Position numbers and translations under genes: made by a program. This document shows positions 1-6,985 of a stretch of DNA of 12,564 bases, piece after piece (position 1 is the stretch's first letter; the number at the start of each line of letters is the position of its first letter). The stretch is from JAWXUT01 sp044426075 (GTDB taxonomy: Bacteria; Bacillota; Clostridia; Christensenellales; DTU072), in NCBI GenBank assembly GCA_044426075.1, contig JAWXUT010000047.1:1-12564 (forward strand). Direction: 5' to 3'. The notes under the pieces are model-generated. The model was not told where the DNA came from and searched no databases. It was given only the letters and a program-made list of their open reading frames with translations.

Positions 1-6
1 CAATTT

Positions 7-48
7 AAGCCTAATTGCAAACAAGTTCTGCTGTTAGGCTTTCTTTTT
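7..48 (+). terminator. Rho-independent terminator of an upstream gene
   Basis: An 8-bp perfect stem (AAGCCTAA at 7-14, TTAGGCTT at 34-41) is extended by a short inner GCA/TGC helix and followed by the T-rich run TTTCTTTTT. It should end transcription of a forward-strand gene lying before the window. Confidence 0.85.
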
Positions 49-240
49 AGAAGGGTGTGAATTTTTGACATACTCGTTGCTTTTTTGTTGCTCTGTTGTA
101 CTTGAGTTCAACGATGTTTGCCGTGGTTCAAGTCCGACTTGCAGTCTGATGAGCTAATATCGCAATCAGCAGGTAGAGCAAAGGCTGTTAGCAAATGGGA
201 AGGCAGTAGAATTGTTAAAAGTTGTAGATTGAAATATTAA
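49..240. other. Intergenic spacer without a recognised gene
   Basis: No convincing open reading frame on either strand; the longest ATG-started forward frame (114) gives only about 11 codons. It contains a TTGACA box (65-70) with no good -10 at the right distance, and a 13-bp odd palindrome CAAGTCcGACTTG (129-141) that can also fold as GACT-TGC-AGTC (136-146). Isolated tRNA-like strings occur but do not form a tRNA. Function unknown. Confidence 0.5.
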
Positions 241-269
241 TTGCAACACTTGAAAATGTGTGTTATAAT
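241..269 (+). promoter_or_regulatory. Sigma-A promoter with extended -10 for the SGNH hydrolase gene
   Basis: A -35 box TTGCAA (241-246), exactly 17 bp of spacer, then a consensus -10 TATAAT (264-269) preceded by the extended TG (261-262). Transcription would start near 276, leaving a leader of about 65 nt before the ATG at 343. This implies that in-frame triplets between 241 and 342 are not translated. Confidence 0.75.
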
Positions 270-342
270 AGGTGATATAAGAATAATAGTTGGTTATTTT
301 ATATTTGTTTTGTGGGCTGTAGTAAATGAAGTGGAGGACGCT

Positions 343-1071
343 ATGAAAAGATTCAAAAGTTTACAGTATGATTATGATATAATATTGATTGCAGGTCAGT
401 CTAATGCCGAGGGTAGGGGATATGACGATTGCAAGTTGAAATATAAACCAAACAAAGATATACATCGTATGAATGATAGGTTTAATGCTAAAATTGAGCG
501 AGATTTTCCGCAAAATTGGCGCGATAAACGGGCTCGTTTTGGTTCATATTTTGGCGAACTTTATGTGAAAAATTGCGGTTTGCAATCGGGCAGAAAATTG
601 CTTATTTTGAATTGTGCCGTTGGTGGAACTGGGTTCAGCGATAAAAGGTGGGGTATGAAAGACCCGCTATATCTTGCAATGATGGCTAAAATTAGCTTGC
701 TTTTGCAAAATCCTGCTAACACGTTTAAGGCTTTTTTGTGGCATCAAGGTGAGACAGATGCACAAAAAAATATGCCTATAGATGAGTATCAATCTTGTTT
801 GGATAAACTAGTTGCGGGAGTGCGTGCAGAAATAGGTTGTGTGCCATTTATTTGTGGTGACTTGGTGCCTATTTGGAAGATAAAAGTGCCTTACGCCGAA
901 AAAATAGCAGAAGCACAAAGACAGCTTGTTGAGAAAATTCAACCCGCAGGATTTGTGGAGTCAACGGGGCTAGATAGCAATAAAAGACCTGATATTATTC
1001 ACTTTAACCGTGCTAGTCAAGCAGAACTTGGCAAACGTTATTTTGAAATATATCAACAATTAATAAAATAA
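343..1071 (+). CDS. SGNH hydrolase, sialate O-acetylesterase-like
   Basis: A 242-residue protein of the SGNH/GDSL esterase superfamily, in the carbohydrate-esterase branch that includes sialate O-acetylesterases. Members remove acetyl groups from sugars. Block I is GQSNAEGRG with the nucleophile Ser20; a glycine-rich GGTGFSDKRW segment follows; the LWHQGETDA block has His134, Gln135 and Glu137; the C-terminal catalytic Asp217/His220 pair lies in PDIIHF. The start at 343 is chosen because GGAGG (333-337) lies 5 nt upstream and a strong promoter at 241-269 falls inside the longer frame. There is no signal peptide, so the enzyme is probably cytoplasmic and acts on imported sugars. It is followed 29 bp later by an aldo/keto reductase, probably in one operon. 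The exact substrate (sialate, xylan fragments or another acetylated sugar) cannot be told. Confidence 0.85.
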   Translation: MKRFKSLQYDYDIILIAGQSNAEGRGYDDCKLKYKPNKDIHRMNDRFNAKIERDFPQNWRDKRARFGSYFGELYVKNCGLQSGRKLLILNCAVGGTGFSDKRWGMKDPLYLAMMAKISLLLQNPANTFKAFLWHQGETDAQKNMPIDEYQSCLDKLVAGVRAEIGCVPFICGDLVPIWKIKVPYAEKIAEAQRQLVEKIQPAGFVESTGLDSNKRPDIIHFNRASQAELGKRYFEIYQQLIK

Positions 1072-1100
1072 AACGCATTTTGTATGCAATGGAGGCTCTT

Positions 1101-2102
1101 ATGTATAAGGCTAATGATGATAGATATTCAACAATGGAATATGCACACAGTGGTAAAAGTGGATTGAAATTGCCCAAAATATCCTTTGGATTGTGGCACA
1201 ACTTTGGTGACACTAACGATAAAGATGTGGCAAAACAAATGATTTATTCTGCTTTTGATGCGGGCATAACTTATTTTGATTTGGCAAACAACTATGGCAA
1301 TCCCGCGGGCAGTGCGGAACGCAATTTTGGAGAAATATTGAGTTCTGACCTTAAGCCTTATCGCGACCAATTGGTTGTTTCAAGTAAGGCAGGATATGAT
1401 ATGTGGGCAGGGCCTTATGGCAACTACGGGAGCAGAAAATATCTTTTAAGTAGCCTTGACCAAAGTTTGCAAAGGTTGCAACTTGATTATGTGGATATTT
1501 TTTATCATCACCGTATGGATCCAGATACCCCAGTGGAAGAAAGTATGATGGCACTTGACCAAGCAGTTAAAAGTGGCAAGGCTCTTTATGCGGGTATTTC
1601 AAACTACGATAGTCAAAAAACCAAAGAAGCGGTATCCATAATGCGGGATTTAAGGTGCCCATTTATCGTAAATCAAGTTAGATACTCATTGCTTGACCGC
1701 CACATTGAAAGGGATAATTTGCTTGAGACTGTAGACCAAACTGGGCTTGGCATTGTTGCTTTTAGTCCACTTGCACAAGGGCTTTTGAGCGACCGACACT
1801 TTAATAGTAGCACAGCTAACGCACGCCCAAAGGTTGATAATCGTTCACTTGGTATGTATAATGTAACACCCGCTTTAATTGAAGAAGTTAAAAAGCTAAA
1901 TGCAATTGCGTTTGAGAGAGGACAAACTTTGCCACAAATGGCTCTTTCTTGGTTGCTTGCAAAAAAACAAGTTACAACAGTGCTTGTTGGTTCTTCTAAA
2001 AAAGAACAGTTGCTTGACAACTTGAAGTGCCTAGAAAACACTTATTTCACAGCAGAAGAATTGACTGCAATTGACAATATTAGTTTGCCAATTTGTCACT
2101 AA
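1101..2102 (+). CDS. Aldo/keto reductase, YghZ (L-glyceraldehyde 3-phosphate reductase)-like
   Basis: A 333-residue NADPH-dependent aldo/keto reductase of the AKR14/YghZ type, close in length to E. coli YghZ. The N-terminal GKSGLKLPKISFGLWHNFGD is characteristic of this group. The catalytic tetrad is visible as Asp60 and Tyr65 (FDLANNYG), Lys96 (SSKAGYDMW) and His137 (FYHHRMDP). The C-terminal LVGSSKKEQLLDNL matches the NADPH-binding loop. E. coli YghZ reduces L-glyceraldehyde 3-phosphate and can detoxify methylglyoxal; the same role here is an inference from family. The start at 1101 has GGAGG (1091-1095) 5 nt upstream; the in-frame TTG at 1080 has no comparable site. Probably cotranscribed with the SGNH hydrolase. 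No clear Rho-independent terminator follows it. Cytoplasmic, no signal peptide. Confidence 0.9.
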   Translation: MYKANDDRYSTMEYAHSGKSGLKLPKISFGLWHNFGDTNDKDVAKQMIYSAFDAGITYFDLANNYGNPAGSAERNFGEILSSDLKPYRDQLVVSSKAGYDMWAGPYGNYGSRKYLLSSLDQSLQRLQLDYVDIFYHHRMDPDTPVEESMMALDQAVKSGKALYAGISNYDSQKTKEAVSIMRDLRCPFIVNQVRYSLLDRHIERDNLLETVDQTGLGIVAFSPLAQGLLSDRHFNSSTANARPKVDNRSLGMYNVTPALIEEVKKLNAIAFERGQTLPQMALSWLLAKKQVTTVLVGSSKKEQLLDNLKCLENTYFTAEELTAIDNISLPICH

Positions 2103-2124
2103 CATTATTATATAAGAGGTCATA

Positions 2125-2184
2125 ATGGATACAAACACTAGAGTTTTTAACTGCAATATGGAACTTACACTTGATATTATTGAT
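2125..2184 (+). pseudogene. Possible N-terminal remnant of an HxlR-type transcriptional regulator
   Basis: An AGAGG ribosome binding site (2115-2119) and ATG at 2125 open a frame whose first 20 residues include FNCNMELTLDIID. This resembles the start of HxlR-family winged-helix regulators, where a Cys-containing motif is followed by ethyl/TLD(L/I)I and then GGKW. The expected GGKWK helix does not follow: the frame continues into DNCVVMCVKYVF and then antisense through the 3' end of the convergent reductase gene, ending at 2337. I read it as a regulator gene truncated by a rearrangement whose breakpoint lies between about 2185 and 2217. HxlR regulators often control neighbouring oxidoreductases, which fits the site. 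The match is short and judged by eye, so chance is possible. Confidence 0.4.
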
Positions 2185-2203
2185 AACTGTGTAGTTATGT
2201 GCG

Positions 2204-2219
2204 TAAAATACGTATTTTA
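2204..2219. repeat. 16-bp perfect palindrome over the 3' end of the reverse reductase gene
   Basis: TAAAATACGTATTTTA reads the same on both strands and includes the stop codon (2217-2219) of the reverse-strand aldo/keto reductase. It lies in the gap between two convergent genes, so it might act as a weak two-way transcription end (6-bp AT stem, ACGT loop) or as a protein-binding site. Its low GC argues against a strong terminator. Confidence 0.5.
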
Positions 2220-3326
2220 TGGAAGTGCGCGCTCCGCAACTTCCAACAATTCTGGTATTTTTAAACCTTGTGGGCAATGCGACATACATTTATTACAATG
2301 TATGCAATCTTTTATTGTTTTTTCAAAGGTTGCGTAGCTGTTTAAATAATCTGCCCAAGAACCACCTAAAGTTGTAAGGTTGATGTAGGCGGCAAATATA
2401 TCTGGAATTTTTATTCCCATAGGGCAAGGCATACAATAACTGCAACCCGTGCAAGGAATTGTAATACACTGCAAGAAAACATCTAGCGCTGTTTGTATGG
2501 CTTGTTGGTCAGCTGGTGTCATTTTTGGCATCGATAAGTTTTTAACGTTATCAATGGTTTGTTCCATTGTGGTCATGCCGGATAGCACAACCATAACATT
2601 ATCTAAATCTGCAACGTATCTTATCGCCCAAGATGCGGTGCTCATTTCTTTATTATGCGCGTGCAAAATTGATTCTGCATTTGCATTTAGTTTTGCCAAA
2701 AGGCCGCCACGAACGGGTTCCATTACTATTACGGGAAGCCCCGCTTCTGTTGCTAAATCATATAATTTGCCCGCTTCAATTTTATCCCAATCATAATAGT
2801 TTAGTTGAAGTTGGCAGAACTCGAAAACATCGCCATACTTTGCAAGCACTTCTTTAAAAAGCGGAACATCACCGTGAAAAGAGAAGCCAAGGTGTTTAAT
2901 GTATCCTTCTGCTTGCTTCTTTTGTAGGAATTCTACTGTTTTAAAATCCTCGCTTGTTTGATAGTTTGAACCAGAAACTGCGTGCAAAAGGTAAAAATCA
3001 AAATATGTTTCATCACATCTTTTTAACTGATCTTGAAAAATGCGCTCCATATCATCTGGTGTCTCACAAAACCACACGGGCATTTTGTTTGTTAAATAAT
3101 AACTATCTCTTGGATATTTTTTTAACACTTTGCCAAAGAAAACTTCACTTCTTCCGTCGTGATACATGTACGCTGTGTCAAAATAATTTACACCGTTTTT
3201 GTAAGCATAATCAACCATAGCTTCGGCTTTTTCGTAGTCAATAGATTTATCTTCATTGATTGGAAATCTCATACCTCCAAAACCTAAAAGTGATAATTTT
3301 TCGCCTTTAAATGTGCTATAATTCAT
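2217..3326 (-). CDS. Aldo/keto reductase with C-terminal 4Fe-4S ferredoxin-like domain
   Basis: A 369-residue member of the 'aldo/keto reductase, 4Fe-4S' family common in anaerobes. The N-terminal TIM barrel starts LSLLGFGGMRFP and carries the tetrad Asp50, Tyr55 (YFDTAYMYHDG), Lys81 (LTNKMP) and His115 (YLLHAVSG). The C-terminal part has two Cys groups: Cys292/295/298/301 (CTGCSYCMPCPMG) and Cys341/344/347/351 (CIHCNKCMSHCPQG), the second a classical ferredoxin spacing. This suggests iron-sulfur cluster binding and electron exchange with ferredoxin or a flavoprotein rather than simple NADPH use; the substrate is unknown. The start at 3326 has AGGAG 6 nt upstream (3333-3337), placed just after the stop codon of the M20 peptidase gene, so translation is probably coupled and the two are one operon. 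Full length by family standards. Confidence 0.9.
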   Translation of the reverse strand: MNYSTFKGEKLSLLGFGGMRFPINEDKSIDYEKAEAMVDYAYKNGVNYFDTAYMYHDGRSEVFFGKVLKKYPRDSYYLTNKMPVWFCETPDDMERIFQDQLKRCDETYFDFYLLHAVSGSNYQTSEDFKTVEFLQKKQAEGYIKHLGFSFHGDVPLFKEVLAKYGDVFEFCQLQLNYYDWDKIEAGKLYDLATEAGLPVIVMEPVRGGLLAKLNANAESILHAHNKEMSTASWAIRYVADLDNVMVVLSGMTTMEQTIDNVKNLSMPKMTPADQQAIQTALDVFLQCITIPCTGCSYCMPCPMGIKIPDIFAAYINLTTLGGSWADYLNSYATFEKTIKDCIHCNKCMSHCPQGLKIPELLEVAERALP

Positions 3327-3338
3327 ATTAAACTCCTT

Positions 3339-4793
3339 TTATTGCTTTGCGCTGCAAGCGTTTTCATATAGTCGTAAGAAAAACTCCGTGCCGTTTGCTA
3401 GTTCGTTTATGTCTTGCCTTTCATCAATTGCGTGAATGCGATTTGCATCTTCTTCTGTTTTTTCAAAAGGTGTGAAGCGATATACATTGTTTGTTAAATT
3501 GTAGTAGTGTTTTGCGTCACTTGCAGCAATAAATGGATATGGTGCGGTTATAAATCCGTCAAATACTTCAAATATTGTGCGTTGCAAGGTGCTGTATGCC
3601 TCGCTTGTTATGTCGGACACGGGAGAGGGGTTAGCGGCTCCGCCCAACATTGTTATTTTTAAATCTTTGCCAGCAACTTTTTGAATGTGTGCTTGCGCGT
3701 CTTCATATGTTTCACCAATATTGATTCTGCAATTTATATTTGCGGTTGCCTTTGGTGGAAGCACGTTTGGTGCATCGGCGCCTTTTGCTTGTGTTGGCGC
3801 TAGCGTTGTTCTTATTAATCCATTTGTCATGGGATTTGCTATTGATAATATCTTTAACAATAATGGACTAAATAAATCCCTATTTACAAACATAAACTTG
3901 AAAACTGGATTCATATGTGGCGCTAATGCCTTTGCCATATCAATTGTTGGTTGGTTCCACTTTAATGGCATTTTGTTCTTTTCAATTTTATATACAGCTT
4001 CTGCTAACTTGCCAACTGCAGTTCTGCTCGTTGGTGTGCTTGCGTGTCCGCCTAGCTTTGCAACCTCAATTTCGAAATCGGCATATCCCTTTTCGCATGT
4101 GCCCACTAGCGCTATTTTGTTGTTGATGCCGAGAATTGCACCGTCAAGTACAGTGCCTCCCTCGTCAATTACAAATTCAAACTTAACACCTTCTGACTCT
4201 AAATATTTAGAAATTTGCAATGCGCCTTCAGTGCCTTTTAATTCTTCATCGTGACCGAAACAGAAATATATGCCTCGGGCGGGGATAAATCCTTCTTCCA
4301 TTAGAATTTCTAAACCCTCTAGTGCGGCTATCATTTGGCTCTTCATATCTTGTGAACCTCTGCCATATACGCAGTTTTCTAGCACTTCTCCGCTAAATGG
4401 TGGCACTGTCCAGCCCTCGCTTGGTGCGGGAACCACGTCTTGGTGCGCTAGCACGCCTATTGGCAACAAACTGCTGTCACTGCCTTCAACTTTGTATATT
4501 GCAGCATATTTGTTGATGTTGGTTTTTTTTGCCACTGCCATTACTTTTGGATATGTGCGCTCTAAAAATGCTTGATATTCGTAAAAAATACTGCCGTCTA
4601 AATCGTTGTCTGTAAGTGTTACTGTTGGAATACGCACCGCTTCTTGCAAGTGTTTTGTAACCCTTTCTTTATCAATAACTCTATGTTTGTATCCACTACT
4701 TTGGATAACTGGTTTTTTAGTAAAAATGGTTCGTAAAATGGCAAAGATAAAAATCGCGCCTATTAACCCTAAAATTACATATAATATGATCAT
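3339..4793 (-). CDS. Membrane-anchored M20 family metallopeptidase (carboxypeptidase S-like)
   Basis: A 484-residue di-zinc hydrolase of the M20 family, carboxypeptidase S/Gly-X carboxypeptidase subgroup. Residues 1-21 form a hydrophobic N-terminal segment, likely an uncleaved membrane anchor. Metal and catalytic residues are visible: His117 and Asp119 (LAHQDVVP), bridging Asp149 (GRGSQDMKSQ), catalytic Glu183 and metal Glu184 (GHDEELKG), Asp210 (IDEGG) and His429 (SDAKHYY). His250 in GGHASTP belongs to the dimerisation lid. The C-terminal RIHAIDER is typical. It probably cleaves small peptides or N-acyl amino acids; side of the membrane and substrate are not determined. The start has GGAGG (4801-4805 read in reverse) 7 nt upstream. 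It is first gene of a two-gene operon with the iron-sulfur reductase, 12 bp between them, driven by the promoter at 4850-4878. Confidence 0.92.
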   Translation of the reverse strand: MIILYVILGLIGAIFIFAILRTIFTKKPVIQSSGYKHRVIDKERVTKHLQEAVRIPTVTLTDNDLDGSIFYEYQAFLERTYPKVMAVAKKTNINKYAAIYKVEGSDSSLLPIGVLAHQDVVPAPSEGWTVPPFSGEVLENCVYGRGSQDMKSQMIAALEGLEILMEEGFIPARGIYFCFGHDEELKGTEGALQISKYLESEGVKFEFVIDEGGTVLDGAILGINNKIALVGTCEKGYADFEIEVAKLGGHASTPTSRTAVGKLAEAVYKIEKNKMPLKWNQPTIDMAKALAPHMNPVFKFMFVNRDLFSPLLLKILSIANPMTNGLIRTTLAPTQAKGADAPNVLPPKATANINCRINIGETYEDAQAHIQKVAGKDLKITMLGGAANPSPVSDITSEAYSTLQRTIFEVFDGFITAPYPFIAASDAKHYYNLTNNVYRFTPFEKTEEDANRIHAIDERQDINELANGTEFFLRLYENACSAKQ

Positions 4794-4849
4794 ACTGCTG
4801 CCTCCGTTAAAAGGTGTTTGGCAATAAATGTCAACACTTAATGTATTAT

Positions 4850-4878
4850 ATTATAGCACTCTATACAATATAAATCAA
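4850..4878 (-). promoter_or_regulatory. Promoter of the M20 peptidase-reductase operon
   Basis: Read on the reverse strand: -35 TTGATT (4878-4873), a 17-bp spacer and a consensus -10 TATAAT (4855-4850). A second overlapping TATAAT lies at 4850-4845. The start of transcription would be near 4843, about 50 nt before the ATG at 4793. It is divergent from the response regulator promoter. Confidence 0.7.
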
Positions 4879-4904
4879 TAGCTTTTAAGCACTCAACTAA
4901 CATT

Positions 4905-4957
4905 AACATAATTACTTATTGGAATTTTAAGTTGAATTTTACTTGCCTTGTTATGAT
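4905..4957 (+). promoter_or_regulatory. Response regulator promoter with 11-bp-period direct repeat (CiaR/PhoB-type box)
   Basis: TTTAAG (4926-4931), 5 bp, then the degenerate half-site TTTTAC (4937-4942); 9 bp later is a -10 box TATGAT (4952-4957). The 11-bp period is that of OmpR-family operators, and the layout matches the TTTAAG-N5-TTTAAG box upstream of the VTC gene (6932-6963). Upstream, AACATAATTAC (4905-4915) also resembles AACATAAATAC (6913-6923) at a similar distance from the repeat. No good -35 is seen, as expected for an activated promoter. Autoregulation is inferred. Confidence 0.55.
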
Positions 4958-4991
4958 AAATACGATATACTGCAGAAAGGAGGCATTACAT

Positions 4992-5663
4992 ATGCGATTA
5001 CTTATAGCTGAAGATGAAATTTCATTGGCAGAAGCCTTAGGCAAAATTCTGCGCTATAACAAGTACACTGTTGATATAGTGCACGACGGTCAGCAAGCGC
5101 TAAATTTTATTGCTGAAACCGAATACGATTGCATTGTGTTAGATGTTATGATGCCAAAACTAGACGGCATTCAAACGCTTATAAGGCTTAGGAATATGGG
5201 CAATAAAACTCCTGTAATTATGCTGACTGCAAAAAGTGAAATTGATGACAAGGTTCTGGGGCTTGATAGCGGGGCAGATGACTATATGTCTAAACCGTTT
5301 TCAACAAAAGAGTTGCTTGCAAGGCTACGCGCATTAACTAGGCGTGACAGAGAAATTGCACTGCCAAACATTGAACTTGGCAACGTAACTCTGCAGTGCA
5401 CCACATATGAACTAATTGGCAAAAACAGCAAGTTTGGGCTCTCAAACAAGGAGTTTCAGTTGGCTGAAATATTGTTTAGGAATGTTGGGATATATTTATC
5501 TTCGGAGCGACTAATGCAAAAAATTTGGGGATATGACTGTGATTCAGAAATCAATGTAGTGTGGACGCACTTGTCTTCATTGAGAAAAAAGCTAGAGCAA
5601 CTTGATGCAAATATTAAGATAAAATCTTCCCGCAATTTAGGGTACACCTTGGAGATAATATAA
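4992..5663 (+). CDS. OmpR/PhoB-family response regulator
   Basis: A 223-residue two-domain regulator. The receiver domain (about 1-115) has the acidic pair Glu7/Asp8, phosphoacceptor Asp51 (IVLDVMMPKLDG), Thr79 (IMLTAKSE) and Lys101 (DDYMSKPF). The C-terminal winged-helix DNA-binding domain (about 125-223) ends with INVVWTHLSSLRKKL and SRNLGYTLE, the recognition helix and wing of the PhoB class. The start at 4992 is set by AAAGGAGG (4976-4983), 8 nt upstream; the longer in-frame extension overlaps the promoter. The stop overlaps the kinase start by one base (TAATG), so the pair is translationally coupled. Phosphorylated by the kinase next door, it probably binds 11-bp direct repeats at its own promoter and at the VTC operon promoter. 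CiaR is the nearest named model from the binding-site pattern, but I do not assign that symbol. Confidence 0.93.
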   Translation: MRLLIAEDEISLAEALGKILRYNKYTVDIVHDGQQALNFIAETEYDCIVLDVMMPKLDGIQTLIRLRNMGNKTPVIMLTAKSEIDDKVLGLDSGADDYMSKPFSTKELLARLRALTRRDREIALPNIELGNVTLQCTTYELIGKNSKFGLSNKEFQLAEILFRNVGIYLSSERLMQKIWGYDCDSEINVVWTHLSSLRKKLEQLDANIKIKSSRNLGYTLEII

Positions 5664-6886
5664 TGATTAAAAAACTACAACGAAAATTTGTATTGCTTAC
5701 AACATTAACTGTGGCAATAATTTTGTTAATAATAGTTGTTGTAGTAAATCTCTCTAACTATATATATATTGACAGACAAACGGACAATATTATAGCATCA
5801 ATTGAGGTGAATGGTGGCAAATTGTTGCAAACTCCATACGATACAGAAAATGAACCAGAAATTTCTAGTTTGGCAAGTACGCCCGATTCGTTACAAGCAA
5901 TGGCTTTTTTTGTAGCATTTTACGATGAAAGTGGGGTGACTTCAATAAATATTTCGGCTACACTTTATTTAGATACAACTACTGCAGAAGGGCTTGCAGT
6001 GGACGCAATAGACAGTGGAAAAACAAGCAAATATTTAGATGGATATAAGTTTAAATTGTGTGAGATAGAAGGGCAAAGCGCCATAATTTTTGTAGATGTT
6101 TCAAGTGAAATTGGCATTATAGCAACATATATTGTAACCAGTGTTACTGTATCATTTGGCATTTTAATACTTACATTGTTTATATCAACGCTATTTTCAA
6201 AATACGCAATCCGCCCAATAGCCGCGGCATATGCAAAGCAGAAAAAGTTTATAACCAACGCCTCTCACGAATTAAAAACGCCGCTTACAATAATCTCTGC
6301 AAATATGGATATCCTTGAACTTGAAACAAGCGATGAGGGCAACAGTTGGATATTAAACACAAAAGAACAAGTGGTTAGGCTCACCGAACTTACAACGAGT
6401 ATGGTGGAATTGTCGCGTATGGATGAAACCCATTCAGTGGATAAAATAGATATTTCTATAACAGAAATGGCAGAAATGGCGGTGGAAAGCTTCGCTTCTG
6501 TTGCAAAAAATCAAGAAAAACACTTTGATGTTAGCATTGAAAGGGATATTATTCATAACGTTAACGAAAAAAACATAAGTCAACTTTTGTATATTTTGCT
6601 AGATAACGCCTTTAAATATTCTTTAGAAAAAGGCAGCATTATTTTCTCCGCAAGTAAGAAGCAAGGTAAATTAAAAATATCCGTTTCAAATACGGCAGAA
6701 GCTATGGATGCCGCCCATATAAGTGACCTTTTTGACCGCTTTTATAGGGGAGACAAGTCGCGCAGTTCAGAAAAAAGCGGCTACGGCATTGGTCTTGCAT
6801 TGGCTAAATCAATTGTTGATGCGCACAAAGGCAAAATTTCCGCTAAGTACAATGCGGGCATGTTCACAATTAAGGTTGTATTATAA
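5663..6886 (+). CDS. Sensor histidine kinase, membrane-bound
   Basis: A 407-residue HisKA/HATPase_c sensor kinase. TM1 is about residues 9-30 and TM2 about 151-176, with roughly 120 residues outside the membrane between them and no cysteine pair or recognised ligand domain. The H-box is FITNASHELKTPLT with phosphoacceptor His202. The N-box has Asn315 (LLDNAFKYS), the F-box is LFDRFYRGD, and the G-box is GYGIGLALAK (around 373-382). Only about 25 residues separate TM2 from the phosphoacceptor, too few for a standard HAMP domain plus helix, so the signal must reach the DHp helices directly. It starts at an ATG overlapping the response regulator stop codon. It should phosphorylate the adjacent regulator; the stimulus is unknown but is likely cell-envelope related, given the genes downstream. 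Confidence 0.93.
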   Translation: MIKKLQRKFVLLTTLTVAIILLIIVVVVNLSNYIYIDRQTDNIIASIEVNGGKLLQTPYDTENEPEISSLASTPDSLQAMAFFVAFYDESGVTSINISATLYLDTTTAEGLAVDAIDSGKTSKYLDGYKFKLCEIEGQSAIIFVDVSSEIGIIATYIVTSVTVSFGILILTLFISTLFSKYAIRPIAAAYAKQKKFITNASHELKTPLTIISANMDILELETSDEGNSWILNTKEQVVRLTELTTSMVELSRMDETHSVDKIDISITEMAEMAVESFASVAKNQEKHFDVSIERDIIHNVNEKNISQLLYILLDNAFKYSLEKGSIIFSASKKQGKLKISVSNTAEAMDAAHISDLFDRFYRGDKSRSSEKSGYGIGLALAKSIVDAHKGKISAKYNAGMFTIKVVL

Positions 6887-6905
6887 ATTTGACAAACATT
6901 TACAA

Positions 6906-6918
6906 TATGTTCAACATA
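6906..6918. repeat. 13-bp odd palindrome between kinase and VTC gene
   Basis: TATGTTcAACATA is a perfect inverted repeat around a central C. It lies upstream of the direct repeat at 6932-6949 and downstream of a consensus-looking TTGACA (6889-6894) that has no good -10 at the usual distance. It could be a second operator for the VTC operon; no run of T follows, so it is not a terminator. Confidence 0.4.
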
Positions 6919-6931
6919 AATACACATTTAT

Positions 6932-6963
6932 TTTAAGTTCACTTTAAGTAGAAATATTAAAAT
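6932..6963 (+). promoter_or_regulatory. VTC operon promoter with CiaR-type direct repeat TTTAAG-N5-TTTAAG
   Basis: Two perfect TTTAAG half-sites (6932-6937 and 6943-6948; the identity extends to TTTAAGT) sit 11 bp apart. Nine bp after the second is a -10 box TAAAAT (6958-6963). The repeat covers the -35 region, where no TTGACA is present, the layout of promoters activated by OmpR-family regulators. The pattern equals the published pneumococcal CiaR consensus (NTTAAG-N5-WTTAAG). The transcript would start near 6970, 16 nt before the ATG. Confidence 0.65.
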
Positions 6964-6985
6964 ACAGTTATTAAGTGAGGTAGCA

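Noticed and set aside
146..153. CTGATGAG, the core string of a hammerhead ribozyme.
   Set aside because: No GAAA follows a possible stem II and no flanking stems I or III can be drawn; an 8-base match is expected by chance.
125..180. tRNA-like strings: GGTTCAAGTCC (125-135, T-arm-like) and AGCAGGTAGAGCA (168-180, D-arm-like).
   Set aside because: They are in the wrong order for a tRNA. A permuted tRNA was tried: the T stem has only two good pairs, the D stem pairs at half its positions, and no acceptor or anticodon stem forms.
241..342. 34-residue N-terminal extension of the SGNH hydrolase from a TTG at 241, with a hydrophobic stretch that could look like a signal anchor.
   Set aside because: A -35/-10 promoter with exact 17-bp spacing lies inside it, and GGAGG sits 5 nt before the ATG at 343.
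3685..4254. Forward open frame of 189 codons opposite the M20 peptidase gene.
   Set aside because: Antisense shadow of a gene with all M20 metal ligands intact; no ribosome binding site and no recognisable product.
4815..4837. Loose inverted repeat GTGTT...AACAC in the leader of the M20 operon.
   Set aside because: Only 5 bp of perfect symmetry with a 13-bp centre; too weak to separate from chance in AT-rich DNA.
4944..4971. Alternative promoter TTGCCT-N16-TATACT before the response regulator gene.
   Set aside because: Transcription would start at about 4978, inside the ribosome binding site (4976-4983), which would destroy it; the TATGAT at 4952 fits better.
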